From assembly GCF_009026825.1 (NCBI RefSeq), contig NZ_CP045032.1:682001-746000 (forward strand): a stretch of 64,000 nt of DNA, in the 5' to 3' direction. The notes beneath the pieces are model-generated. The model saw only the letters and a program-made list of their open reading frames with translations, did no database searches and was not told the DNA's origin. Positions 46,108 through 54,737 of this stretch are shown piece after piece. The position numbers and the translations under genes are program-made. Source of the stretch: Corynebacterium urogenitale (GTDB lineage: Bacteria > Actinomycetota > Actinomycetes > Mycobacteriales > Mycobacteriaceae). Numbering within the stretch: the stretch's first letter is position 1; the number at the start of each line of letters is the position of its first letter.

Positions 46108-47136
46108 TTAGGAGGCCACAGGAACCTCGTCATGGTTCGGGGCCTTTTCTTCAATGCCCTTGTTGGCGTCGATGCGGCGCATGAGGAAGGCAAACAGGGC
46201 GCCGGAGATGTTGTGCCACACCGCGGCCACAGCACCGGGGATGGCGGCCTCGGGCGACCACAGTTTGCTGGACATGCCGGAGGCCAGACCGGCAGACTGC
46301 GTGGCGACCTCGATGGAGGTGGTGCGCGCAACAGGAATGGAGAACTTGAACACCTTAGCGGCAATGTAGCCTAGCACGTAGCCGATGAGGTTATGCAGGA
46401 TTACCGCGGCAATGACGAGTAGGCCAACCTGCTTGAGTGACTCGGAGGAATTCGCCACGGCGGGGAACACCACACCACCGATAGCGACAACCGATAGCCA
46501 GGGCAGAACTGGCAGCAGCAGGGTGACGAAGCGGTCAAAGATCACGCGGATGATGAGGCCGCCCACGACGGGCAGCAGGACGGTTTGCACGAGGGACCAC
46601 GCCATGGACTTGCCGTCAACGGGAGTCTCCTCGCCCGCCAGTAGGAGCATGATGATTGGCGTGACGATGGGAGAGAAGACGGTGGACACGGAGGTCATCG
46701 TCACGGAGAGTGCCACATCGCCGCGAGAGAGGTAAGCCACGACGTTGGAGGTCGTGCCGCCTGGAACCGAGCCGAGCATCAGTAAGCCGATGGCGAGCAT
46801 CGGGTTGAGTCCCAGCAGTTTCGCTACGGCTACAGCGCCGAGCGGCATGATGACGAATTGGGCAATCACGCCGACGATAATCGGCAGCGGGCGGCGGATT
46901 ACCAGGGTGAAGTCCGGGAGGGTGAGAGTCAGACCCATGCAGAGCATGATGATGGCGATCATCACTGTGATGTGCTCCGATAGTGGCTTGAATGGTTCCG
47001 GATTAAAGAAAGCGATCGCTGCGCCAATCAGGATGAATAGGGGAAAGGCGATGACTGCGATGCGGGCGGAGCGCTCTTCGCGGTCGATGCTTGGCGCGCC
47101 CGTTGTGGTCGGATCATTCTCGTGAGTACTCGTCAT
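46108..47136 (-). CDS. Bile acid:sodium symporter family transporter
   Basis: A 342-residue membrane protein with about nine to ten helices of the BASS/SBF fold. Landmarks are IIMLCMGLTLTLPDF, the LMLGSVPGGTTSNVVAYLSRGD crossover segment and TSIEVATQSAGLA. Bacterial relatives carry organic anions with Na+. ATG 47136 has TATAGT 7 nt upstream, pointing to a leaderless start, so the ATG three codons earlier is rejected. It is divergent from the phosphoesterase gene. Confidence 0.9.
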   Translation of the reverse strand: MTSTHENDPTTTGAPSIDREERSARIAVIAFPLFILIGAAIAFFNPEPFKPLSEHITVMIAIIMLCMGLTLTLPDFTLVIRRPLPIIVGVIAQFVIMPLGAVAVAKLLGLNPMLAIGLLMLGSVPGGTTSNVVAYLSRGDVALSVTMTSVSTVFSPIVTPIIMLLLAGEETPVDGKSMAWSLVQTVLLPVVGGLIIRVIFDRFVTLLLPVLPWLSVVAIGGVVFPAVANSSESLKQVGLLVIAAVILHNLIGYVLGYIAAKVFKFSIPVARTTSIEVATQSAGLASGMSSKLWSPEAAIPGAVAAVWHNISGALFAFLMRRIDANKGIEEKAPNHDEVPVAS

Positions 47137-47143
47137 AGATATC

Positions 47144-47149
47144 ACTATA
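47144..47149 (-). promoter_or_regulatory. -10 element of the symporter gene, leaderless
   Basis: TATAGT on the minus strand ends 7 nt before ATG 47136. Confidence 0.5.
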
Positions 47150-47259
47150 TGGGATCAATGTCTCAAAATATGAAAAACGTGAAACGGGGCCTCGGATCCG
47201 CGACAAAAGTCAGTAGGGTGGGGTCTATATCCCGCTACCCGGAAAGGAGTGACAAGCAA

Positions 47260-47856
47260 ATGGGCACCACCTGGTTCACTAGTGATTTACACCTGGGTCA
47301 TCCCTTCGTTGCTGAGCTCCGAGGTTTCGCGGATGTCGAACGCCACGATCGCGTGATTCTCGATAACCTCATGTCCTGCCTGCGTCCCGGCGATACACTG
47401 TGGTTTCTCGGCGACATCTCTTCAGGTTGGGGGCCGCAGGAAGAACGCGCCCTGTCTTTATTCGACGCCACGCTTCGCCCACTCCGTGATCATCCGGACA
47501 AACCTCTGGCGCTGCATATGATCAGTGGTAACCATGACAGCTCGCACCCTCTGCATAAGGATGCCTACCTGAGGCAGCCTCGTTTCCTCGAGGTCTTCGA
47601 TTCGGTGCAAGCTGCCCAAAGTGCCCAGTGGAGGGAACAAGAGGTGTGGTTCAGTCACTTTCCCCGTCCGGGCTACGACCATGAGGGGATGGATTCCCGC
47701 CACGACGAATTGCGTCTTGACGTGCCCTTCCTCGTGCACGGCCACCTGCATTCTGCGCAGCCTGTAACGGGTCAGGGTCAGGTGGATGTTGGCGTAGATG
47801 CATGGGATTTAGCGCCGGTGAAGCAATCAAAGGTGGAGGAGCTTCTCTTTTTCTGA
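47260..47856 (+). CDS. Calcineurin-like metallophosphoesterase
   Basis: A 198-residue phosphoesterase. Metal ligands are visible in TSDLHLGHP (DxH), WFLGDISSG (GD), SGNHDSSH (GNHD), WFSHFP and VHGHLHS (GHxH). The start ATG has AAAGGAG 10 nt upstream and begins directly with the fold. Small members of this family hydrolyse phosphodiesters or nucleotides; the substrate is unknown. About 80 bp separate it from the serine-hydrolase gene. Confidence 0.88.
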   Translation: MGTTWFTSDLHLGHPFVAELRGFADVERHDRVILDNLMSCLRPGDTLWFLGDISSGWGPQEERALSLFDATLRPLRDHPDKPLALHMISGNHDSSHPLHKDAYLRQPRFLEVFDSVQAAQSAQWREQEVWFSHFPRPGYDHEGMDSRHDELRLDVPFLVHGHLHSAQPVTGQGQVDVGVDAWDLAPVKQSKVEELLFF

Positions 47857-47937
47857 CTGTTGAGCGAGGGAAAAGCTGAGAAGTTGTGTATCTTCATAAA
47901 CGAATCTTTGACCGTTTCATGAGGATTGACACAAAAG

Positions 47938-48912
47938 ATGGCGCTTAACAAGGTGAGCAAGACAGCTGCGCGTGCGCTCAAGCGTGGCGGCAAGCTTTTC
48001 GCAGCCCTGGTGGTGGCTACTGTCGCAACCACCACTCTGGCAGCCCCGGCGCAGGCACAGCCCGGAACGCCACAGATTCCAACGGTGGATCAACTGCTGC
48101 AGGACCTCAAGCTACCTGCGGCACCGCAAGCCCCTGCTGGTTCTCAGCTGCCACCGGCGCCACAACTGCCTCCAGCACCGAAGCTGCCAACCCTAGAGGA
48201 ACTAGGTGTTCCCGTTCCGCCGGGATCTTCCATTCCCGGCGTGACTACCCCGGCTAAGCCTTCTGCGAAGAAGCCTTCCGGCCAGCAGGGAGCGCAGAAT
48301 CGCACGATCTCAAACGTTCCATCCCGCACTTCCATGGCAGTGATTACCTCCAGCGGTTCCGTTATCGCCACGGCCAATGCCCGTGAGGCTCGGCCTGGTC
48401 TGTCCATTGTCAAGCTGTACCTCGCGGACTATGTGCTCCGAAAGGGTGATCGCTCAGCTGGGGATCGTTATCTTTCGGAGCAGATGATCCGCTTCTCCAG
48501 CGACAGCGCTGCTTCCAAGCTCTCCCGTAAGTATCCGGGTGCGATCAACGCGACTGCTCGTGAATACGGTTTGACCAACACTCAGCAAGGCGCCACGTGG
48601 GGCACGTCTCTGACCTCTGCGATGGACGCTGCTCGTTACCTCCACAAGGTCAAGAATGCTCGACCGAACTCCCTCATTCTCCGCTGGATGCGTGAGGCCA
48701 GCCCTGTTGCAGCGGATGGTACCCAGCAGAACTGGGGTACCGCGCATCTGCCCGGCGTGACCGGAACGAAGTGGGGATGGTCGGATTATGGGCCGACCAC
48801 GGTGGCTTCGGCCTCCATTGCCAAGAACTACACGGTGGCAGCCTTCACGAATGGTGGCCGCGGTGAGCAGAACGTCGATATCCGCTCTGCTATCGCCTAC
48901 CTGCCTGGCTAG
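47938..48912 (+). CDS. Secreted serine hydrolase, class-A beta-lactamase-like
   Basis: A 324-residue exported protein. The signal peptide has Lys/Arg residues, the core LFAALVVATVATTTLAA and cleavage after AQA (residue 40). A Pro-rich linker reaches about 125. The catalytic domain shows SIVK at 156-159 (SxxK), SDS at 188-190 (SDN-like) and GTKWG at 276-280 (KTG-like). This triad is typical of penicilloyl-serine hydrolases; the Glu of true class A enzymes is not obvious, so beta-lactam resistance is not implied. The ATG was chosen over an upstream in-frame TTG. Confidence 0.82.
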   Translation: MALNKVSKTAARALKRGGKLFAALVVATVATTTLAAPAQAQPGTPQIPTVDQLLQDLKLPAAPQAPAGSQLPPAPQLPPAPKLPTLEELGVPVPPGSSIPGVTTPAKPSAKKPSGQQGAQNRTISNVPSRTSMAVITSSGSVIATANAREARPGLSIVKLYLADYVLRKGDRSAGDRYLSEQMIRFSSDSAASKLSRKYPGAINATAREYGLTNTQQGATWGTSLTSAMDAARYLHKVKNARPNSLILRWMREASPVAADGTQQNWGTAHLPGVTGTKWGWSDYGPTTVASASIAKNYTVAAFTNGGRGEQNVDIRSAIAYLPG

Positions 48913-48941
48913 GTCGCGGAGTATCAACCCCGCTACATCGG

Positions 48942-48985
48942 GCGTGTACTTCCACTAATCTCAGTGGGACTACACGCTTTTTCTT
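48942..48985 (+). terminator. Terminator after the serine hydrolase gene
   Basis: Arms GCGTGTA and TACACGC plus an inner CCAC/GTGG segment form a long stem with one mismatch, followed by TTTTTCTTTTT. Confidence 0.88.
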
Positions 48986-49010
48986 TTTCATCCACGAGGA
49001 CTCCGCATTC

Positions 49011-49919
49011 ATGACCGACAGGAACGATCACCCTAATCCCTCACAACGCCCAGACGACGCCGGCCACAATCAAGGTGCAGATAACGACGCCACCCAGGTC
49101 TTCCACCGCCCTGGTGCGCAAGAGCAGTATGCCAACGACGCCACCAGGGCGCTCGATGGGAATGCGCCGAAACCGCCGGAGTATCACCGCGCCGAGGAGT
49201 ACCAGCAACCTCAGCAGGATTACTACGGGTCAGGCGGATACCAGCAGGACCAGGGCTACCAGAACCAGGGCTACCAGCAGGGTCAGTATGGCTACGGTTC
49301 TAGCGAAGCCGGATATGGCCAGGGTTCCTACGGGGGAGATCCTTACAACGGTGGTTATGGACCAGCGTATGACCAAGAGTACGACCAGCAACGCTACGGT
49401 GCGGGTCAGGGTTACGGCCAGCAACGCTACGGTGCGGGTCAGGGTTACGGCCAGCAGGGCTACGGGGCTGCCTATAACCAGCCGGGTTATGGTGCCGGAT
49501 ACAACGGGCCCGGGTACGGCTCCCGACCACAGCCACCGAGAAAGAACCGTCGCGGTTTCGGCGGAGTCTTTGCGGTCGTTGTACCGCTCTTGCTCATTCT
49601 GGCTATTGGGTTCGGTCTCTTCATGTTCTTCAACAGGAGTGACGATGGGTCTTCCGAACCGGCCTCGAGTTCCTCGACAACCAACGAAACGACGGAGACC
49701 ACCGAGTCGTCGGAACCATCGGAGCCTGCCGAGAGCGATCCGGTATCACCATCCTCGCGGCCAAGTGGTCTGCCGGAATTCAGCGGGATCCCAGAGATCA
49801 CACTGCCGGATCTGGAATCTGAGGTCATTCCAAGCCTGGAAAATGACCTCGATAGTCTCCTGAGCGAGCTCAACGACAACCTGCCAACTCAAGACCTGCC
49901 CACTCCCAACAACCGCTAA
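49011..49919 (+). CDS. Gly/Tyr/Gln-rich single-pass membrane protein
   Basis: A 302-residue protein. The first 180 residues are low-complexity, dominated by repeats such as YGAGQGYGQQ and YQQDQGYQNQ. One helix (183-207, GVFAVVVPLLLILAIGFGLF) follows, then an extracellular Ser/Thr/Glu/Pro tail without Cys. Similar Gln/Tyr-rich cytoplasmic tails occur in corynebacterial envelope proteins and may phase-separate or bind partners; this is inference. The ThDP-enzyme gene begins 18 bp after the stop, so the two are co-transcribed. Confidence 0.75.
   Translation: MTDRNDHPNPSQRPDDAGHNQGADNDATQVFHRPGAQEQYANDATRALDGNAPKPPEYHRAEEYQQPQQDYYGSGGYQQDQGYQNQGYQQGQYGYGSSEAGYGQGSYGGDPYNGGYGPAYDQEYDQQRYGAGQGYGQQRYGAGQGYGQQGYGAAYNQPGYGAGYNGPGYGSRPQPPRKNRRGFGGVFAVVVPLLLILAIGFGLFMFFNRSDDGSSEPASSSSTTNETTETTESSEPSEPAESDPVSPSSRPSGLPEFSGIPEITLPDLESEVIPSLENDLDSLLSELNDNLPTQDLPTPNNR
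49386..49451 (+). repeat. 33-bp in-frame tandem repeat
   Basis: Two identical 33-bp units encode QQRYGAGQGYG twice. A diverged third begins at 49452. Length change by unit loss or gain would keep the frame. Confidence 0.85.
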
Positions 49920-49937
49920 GGAACCTTACTGACCACG

Positions 49938-51761
49938 ATGGACACTTCCAATGTTCACCCCGATGAGCCCACGACGATCGCTGAAGTTATCGCGCACACC
50001 TTTACCGAGCGCGGTGCCACCACCTTCGGTCTCGTAGGAAACGGCAATATTCACATCATCAGCGAACTCATCCGTCGCGGTGGGAAGTATGTGGGTATGC
50101 GGCACGAGGCGGGCACCGTGGCCGCAGCGGATGCCTACTACCGGGCAACGGGGAGGATTGCGGTCGCGAGTACAACCTATGGGCCAGGGTTCACCAATAG
50201 TCTCACCGCGCTGTCCGAAGCGTTGGCAGCCCGCATTCCGTTGGTCTACGTGGCAGGAACAGAGCCATATGTTGAGGGGCGTTTCCATCGCCGACCCATC
50301 GATGTAGATACTCACGAACTACTCGTGGCGCTAGGAGTGCCGGACTTTCTTGCTCTCCCGATGAACATTGGTGCCACTCTCAAGGAAGCCATCGCCATCG
50401 CGGAAGAGCGCAGCATCCCCGTGGTGCTCTCTGTCCCACACAATCTGGTGGATGCGCCCGTGGATCTGGAAATCCACAACTACCCGCGTACACAGCTCAA
50501 CGATTGGGTCGGTGCAGTGGGAGCACCGGTTCGCCCGGTAGGCACCGCTCAAGGTGCAAAGCCCATCGTGGCCAATGCTGTGAGCGAAACAATGGCCGGC
50601 ATCGCCCGCGCCGTGGTGAATCGCCTACGCGCCTCCGCCCGCCCCTTGATCCTTGCAGGACGCGGTGTCATTGAATCTGGGACTGAAGCCGCCGTAACTC
50701 GCTTGGGAAACAGCGTCGGGGCACTGTTTAGCACTACGGTGATGGCCCGCGGAGCAGTTCCACAGCAGTGGAGTTTAGGGATCAGTGGCGGTTTTGCTCA
50801 CCACGGTCGCCTCGAAGCATTCCGCAGCGCAGATACCGTGTTGGTTCTCGGTGCTGGTCTCAATGCACTGCAAACGCGCAAGGGCACTATCTTCAGCCCT
50901 GATGCCCACATCATCCGCATCGACCGGGACCTAGCATCCGAATATGCCCGCACACCTTTCATTCCTGTCACCGAGCAAGCAGAGTTGGACCTAGCGGATT
51001 TCATGCCCGCTGTCATGCAGGTGCTCGATGAAGAAACGGGTTCGAACAACGGGCCAGTGGCGTCGTCGGATGGAGAGCGCAGTGAGCACGCGCCGACCTC
51101 GCGTGAGACGATCGGCCAGATCCCGCAGGCGGAATCCGAAGACCTAGACCCCGGTTGCTTCGCCGAAATGGGCACAGATGGGCGGCTCGACCCCCGTCAC
51201 GTGCTCCGGCGGCTTAACGCGCTCCTGCCATCTGAGCGCAGCATCGTCACCGACGGAGGCCACTTCCTTGGATGGGTGCCGAAGTACATGGATAGTCCAG
51301 ACTCGCGGTCGACCGTGCTCGTCGGCGGCGCGGTGATGACCATCGGACTCGGAGTCTCGAGCGCCACCGGAGTTGCTGCTGCACGCCCAGACCGCTTCAC
51401 CGTGCTGCTCACCGGAGACGGCGGTTTGCAGATGGCGAGCGCAGATATGGCACCATTCCTCGATACCCTGCGTGCCAGCGAGGCCGGTGGTGTGCTGGTG
51501 GTCTTCAACGATGCTGCTTACGGAGCGGAAATCCACCAGTACGCCGTCAAGGGGCTCGATGAGCGCCCCATGCTGCTCAATGAGGTGGACTTCGCCAGCG
51601 CGGGCCGGCCCTTCGGGGTCCCGGGCCTCACAGTTACCGCTCCCGAGCAATTGGCAGACGGGGGAGAGGTACAGAACTTCCTGTGTGAACATGCGGGAAG
51701 TGCCTGCATCCTCGATGTGAAAATCTCCCGTGTTCCGGTGGCTGACTTCCTCAAGGAGTGA
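49938..51761 (+). CDS. Thiamine-diphosphate-dependent enzyme (acetolactate-synthase-like family)
   Basis: A 607-residue protein with the three ThDP-enzyme domains. The N-terminal PYR domain has the catalytic Glu57 (MRHEAGTVAAADAY), the central domain a nucleotide-fold-like region (RADTVLVLGAG-type). The C-terminal PP domain has GDGGLQMASAD at about 493 and ends in VFNDAAYGAEIHQY. This fits the acetolactate synthase, benzoylformate decarboxylase and oxalyl-CoA decarboxylase superfamily. An insertion of some 40 polar residues separates the central and PP domains (DEETGSNNGPVASSDGE region). No small regulatory subunit gene is nearby, so ilvB function is unlikely. Substrate unknown. Confidence 0.82.
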   Translation: MDTSNVHPDEPTTIAEVIAHTFTERGATTFGLVGNGNIHIISELIRRGGKYVGMRHEAGTVAAADAYYRATGRIAVASTTYGPGFTNSLTALSEALAARIPLVYVAGTEPYVEGRFHRRPIDVDTHELLVALGVPDFLALPMNIGATLKEAIAIAEERSIPVVLSVPHNLVDAPVDLEIHNYPRTQLNDWVGAVGAPVRPVGTAQGAKPIVANAVSETMAGIARAVVNRLRASARPLILAGRGVIESGTEAAVTRLGNSVGALFSTTVMARGAVPQQWSLGISGGFAHHGRLEAFRSADTVLVLGAGLNALQTRKGTIFSPDAHIIRIDRDLASEYARTPFIPVTEQAELDLADFMPAVMQVLDEETGSNNGPVASSDGERSEHAPTSRETIGQIPQAESEDLDPGCFAEMGTDGRLDPRHVLRRLNALLPSERSIVTDGGHFLGWVPKYMDSPDSRSTVLVGGAVMTIGLGVSSATGVAAARPDRFTVLLTGDGGLQMASADMAPFLDTLRASEAGGVLVVFNDAAYGAEIHQYAVKGLDERPMLLNEVDFASAGRPFGVPGLTVTAPEQLADGGEVQNFLCEHAGSACILDVKISRVPVADFLKE

Positions 51762-51833
51762 GTGCCGGCTGGCCTCAGCAGCTCTGGACAAGTGGCTCAA
51801 GTCAGTACGAGGTCAAGTACGAGCCGGGATGAG

Positions 51834-54353
51834 TTAGAGGCGCGGGGGCTCGCCCAGCCGCTCGCGTTCGGCCTTGATGACCTCGTCGATGAGCTTGGCC
51901 TCGGAAATATCCACTGCCTCTGGCATGGAATCTGCGGTGACGGATTCACGAGCAAAACGGTCGAACAGAGCACGCTTGTCGGCAAGCATCTCCGTCAGGC
52001 GCTCCTCCACCGAATTCGGAGTAAGCAGACGATGCACTTCAACCGTATTGACCTGCCCCATGCGGTGCGCTCTCGCTATGGCCTGCGCCTCCGTTGCCGG
52101 ATTGAGCTGGGGTTCAAACAGGACGATGCGATTGGCTGCCTGGATGTTCAATCCCTCAGAGGCGGCGCTGATCTGGCACACCAGCACCGCACCCGCTTCG
52201 GCCGCTGTGAAATCGTCTACAGCTTGTTGGCGTTCCTCGTGACTGATGCCGCCGGCGATTGGTCCATAGGCGCGATCACCCAAAGAATCCATGAGAGTGG
52301 TGAGGGTCCCACGGAAGAAAGTAAAGACGATTGTTTTACCCGCCTCGGCTCCGTCCTCCAACAGCTCAAGGACGCGCTCCATCTTCGCGGACTCTTTGCT
52401 GCCGAAAGCCTGTCGCATGTCCATGAAGTGCGCGCGCCGGACCGCATCTTCGTATAACTCCATATCGCCCGGCTTAGCCTCGATCCATTCCTCGACTTCC
52501 ATCAGCGGCGGCAACTCGTCCAGCACATCTACTTGGTTTCGGCGCAGGTACAGCCGGGCTATGGCTGACTTGAACCCGGAGACATTGCCACGCACCTTGT
52601 CCAATTCCTCTGTGATGTTCTCATCGAGGTAGCCCAGCAGCACTTCGAATTCACTCACTCGGTTCTCCAGCGGTGTGCCGGTGAGGTACACCGCGTATTC
52701 AGCCTCGGTGGTGAGAGCCTTGACCCCTCGGGATTGCTGCGAACGGGGATTCTTTGCCCGGTGAGCCTCGTCGACGATGAGGATGTCGACAACCGTCTGG
52801 CTTGTGGCGTCGAGTAATTTGCCGTTTCTTACCTCGGGGAATCCGGCGATCGCGATGCCTCCGCGCTGCTGCCAGGCTTCAAACGCGATGCCCTTATCGC
52901 CACCGTGGAGCATGAAGGTGGGCAGGTCCGTGAACTTTTCGATCTCACGCTGCCAGTTGATGCGCAGCGATGGTGGGCAGACGACCAACCCGTGGCGCTT
53001 ACCGTCTTCCCGCAGATGCGCCAACACGGCTAGCGCTTGCATCGTCTTGCCGAGGCCCATTTCATCGCCGATGAGCGCCTTCTTCTGGGCCAAGATGAAC
53101 TTCGCGCCGAAAGATTGGTAGCCGCGGAGGGAGGCGTGCAGGGTGCCTTGCAAGGTGATTTCGGCGATGCGTTCCGCGATCTCCTCTGGAACCTCAGCGC
53201 CCGCACCGAAATCGCCATAGGAATGGAATTCTGCCGCGCGCACGGCATAGAGGTGCCACGCCTCGTCGCTGTCGATTGGGCGGTGCGGACGGTGGAACGT
53301 GCCGCCTTCGATGAGGTCATTGACGCCCGCGATAGCCACCAGCGTGCCCGGCTCCACGGGTGCCAGGTTCAGTGGGTTGAGCGGGAGATCGCGCAGGTTA
53401 TCGCGGTAGGTCAGGAGGTTTGCCAGCGCGGTGACGTACTCCGTGGACGGTACTTTGTCCTGGTAGTTGATGCGCGGCACCTGGGAATTAACGATGTCCT
53501 GCGTGTAGGATCGCGCCGCCGCGATGGCCTGGTTTGCGGTCTTCTCGCCGACACCGTCGTATTTCATGAGGTCCGACGCCACTGCGTCCGCGATCTGGGG
53601 CAGTGTTAAATGCTTCAGAGGGCCGAGGCGAAGGCGCCCGTCGGTGATCTGGTCGAGGACGCTGATATCTGTGCGCTGAAGCTCCTCCTGAGCTTGGCGT
53701 GTGCACAGCTGACGACTCGCGAGCTGAACCTTCGCTTCTAGCGCGTGCTCTGTGGCGCGGGCCGCCTGGATGCTGTTGACGGCTTCAATGTGGTTATTGA
53801 CGGTCTCCGCGGTGATCCACTGGACAGGCCAGCCGGTTAGTCGGACCAGGTCGGCTTCGATCTGGCTCTTGAAAGCAGCAGGGTTGAGGCCACTGAAGTC
53901 GTTGTATTCAGTGGAGCCCAAGGATGCATCGATGCCGCTGAGGATGGCATGCATATCGTCGGCGTTGACAGATTCCATCCATGCGACAGCGGCCTCGCCT
54001 TCGACGGGGCGGGATGTCCACAGCTTGCGCAGGCCACGGTAGCGGGTGGTCTTGCGGGCTTGTTCGGCACGTGCTTCGAATTGGTTGAGTACTGGCAGGT
54101 CCACGGAGGCAAGATCCTGCCGGAGTCGGCCGAAATCCACGTTGCGAAACTGGGCCAGGTAGGCGGCAGTGCGGTGGCCTTCGGACGAGTCGGTGGGGAA
54201 GGCGAAAACGCGCGCATCATCATCGGAGCCGCTGGTGAGTGGGGGAGCTCCAGCGCTGATGGTATCGAGGCGCCACTGGGTGGCATCGCGGTGCTGGATG
54301 GCACTGCGGACTGTATCGATGAGTTGCTCTATATAACCTGCGTCTATGCTCAC
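51834..54353 (-). CDS. SNF2-family DEAD/DEAH helicase with N-terminal HhH region
   Basis: An 839-residue protein. The N-terminal 400 residues contain a helix-hairpin-helix-like segment (MKYDGVGEKTANQAIAAA, near 265). The SNF2 motor follows: motif I GDEMGLGKT near 428, DEAH near 527, TGTPLENRVSEF, and motif VI in QAIARAHRMGQ. SNF2 proteins translocate on double-stranded DNA and remodel bound proteins. The GTG at 54353 has TAGGAT 7 nt upstream, so a leaderless message is likely; a GTG 11 codons earlier exists. No restriction, methylase or nuclease partner is adjacent, so a defence role is not supported. Confidence 0.85.
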   Translation of the reverse strand: MSIDAGYIEQLIDTVRSAIQHRDATQWRLDTISAGAPPLTSGSDDDARVFAFPTDSSEGHRTAAYLAQFRNVDFGRLRQDLASVDLPVLNQFEARAEQARKTTRYRGLRKLWTSRPVEGEAAVAWMESVNADDMHAILSGIDASLGSTEYNDFSGLNPAAFKSQIEADLVRLTGWPVQWITAETVNNHIEAVNSIQAARATEHALEAKVQLASRQLCTRQAQEELQRTDISVLDQITDGRLRLGPLKHLTLPQIADAVASDLMKYDGVGEKTANQAIAAARSYTQDIVNSQVPRINYQDKVPSTEYVTALANLLTYRDNLRDLPLNPLNLAPVEPGTLVAIAGVNDLIEGGTFHRPHRPIDSDEAWHLYAVRAAEFHSYGDFGAGAEVPEEIAERIAEITLQGTLHASLRGYQSFGAKFILAQKKALIGDEMGLGKTMQALAVLAHLREDGKRHGLVVCPPSLRINWQREIEKFTDLPTFMLHGGDKGIAFEAWQQRGGIAIAGFPEVRNGKLLDATSQTVVDILIVDEAHRAKNPRSQQSRGVKALTTEAEYAVYLTGTPLENRVSEFEVLLGYLDENITEELDKVRGNVSGFKSAIARLYLRRNQVDVLDELPPLMEVEEWIEAKPGDMELYEDAVRRAHFMDMRQAFGSKESAKMERVLELLEDGAEAGKTIVFTFFRGTLTTLMDSLGDRAYGPIAGGISHEERQQAVDDFTAAEAGAVLVCQISAASEGLNIQAANRIVLFEPQLNPATEAQAIARAHRMGQVNTVEVHRLLTPNSVEERLTEMLADKRALFDRFARESVTADSMPEAVDISEAKLIDEVIKAERERLGEPPRL

Positions 54354-54360
54354 GGAAAAT

Positions 54361-54366
54361 ATCCTA
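54361..54366 (-). promoter_or_regulatory. -10 element of the helicase gene, leaderless
   Basis: TAGGAT on the minus strand ends 7 nt before GTG 54353; the -35 region would lie inside the adjacent inverted repeat. Confidence 0.5.
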
Positions 54367-54378
54367 TCCCGTGAGAAA

Positions 54379-54420
54379 CACTTCACCCCCGGTCCCTACA
54401 GGGGCGCCGGGGGTGAAGTG
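54379..54420. other. Perfect 14-bp inverted repeat between divergent genes
   Basis: CACTTCACCCCCGG and its exact complement flank 14 bp that can themselves pair (CCCT/AGGG). It overlaps the -35 region of the helicase promoter. No gene reads into it from either side, so it is either an operator or an orphan terminator. Confidence 0.6.
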
Positions 54421-54737
54421 CTGACGTTTCAAGAGGAGAATGACCGTTCGTTTATTTGCTTCCTTTCTGTTGACCAGTGATGCCTACATTAAGGCGCGAA
54501 TATTGGGGGAAGCTGTGTGCGTTCTGGAATGTCGTTGGAGGTTGCATAGTTGTTCCTCCGGCGCCTCGATGTGGAAATCCTGAATCGCGCTTTTCAAGTA
54601 GTCGGAACCCCATCTATCAGATTCAGTGTGCGCTTAGTGAAGGATTTGTATGGTGGTTTCTAGGGTCTAAAGAAGGCCTACCTTCTACGCCCTCATGCAG
54701 GAAAACCGAGAAACAGCAGAAAGGACGGTGCTTCGCC

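Larger units (their letters stand above)
54354..54737. other. Divergent spacer with strong inverted repeat
   Basis: The 384-bp spacer holds the helicase promoter, the 14-bp-arm hairpin at 54379-54420 and the leader of the BCCT carrier gene. Reading frames extend leftward from the carrier start, but their sequence is not transporter-like. No other gene is supported. Confidence 0.5.

Noticed and set aside
49938..51761. ilvB, acetolactate synthase of branched-chain synthesis
   Set aside because: No ilvN/ilvC neighbours and an insertion not typical of IlvB; the family fits, but the specific role does not.
51834..54353. Anti-phage defence system component
   Set aside because: No adjacent methylase, nuclease, phospholipase-D-like or other defence gene; context is ordinary chromosomal.
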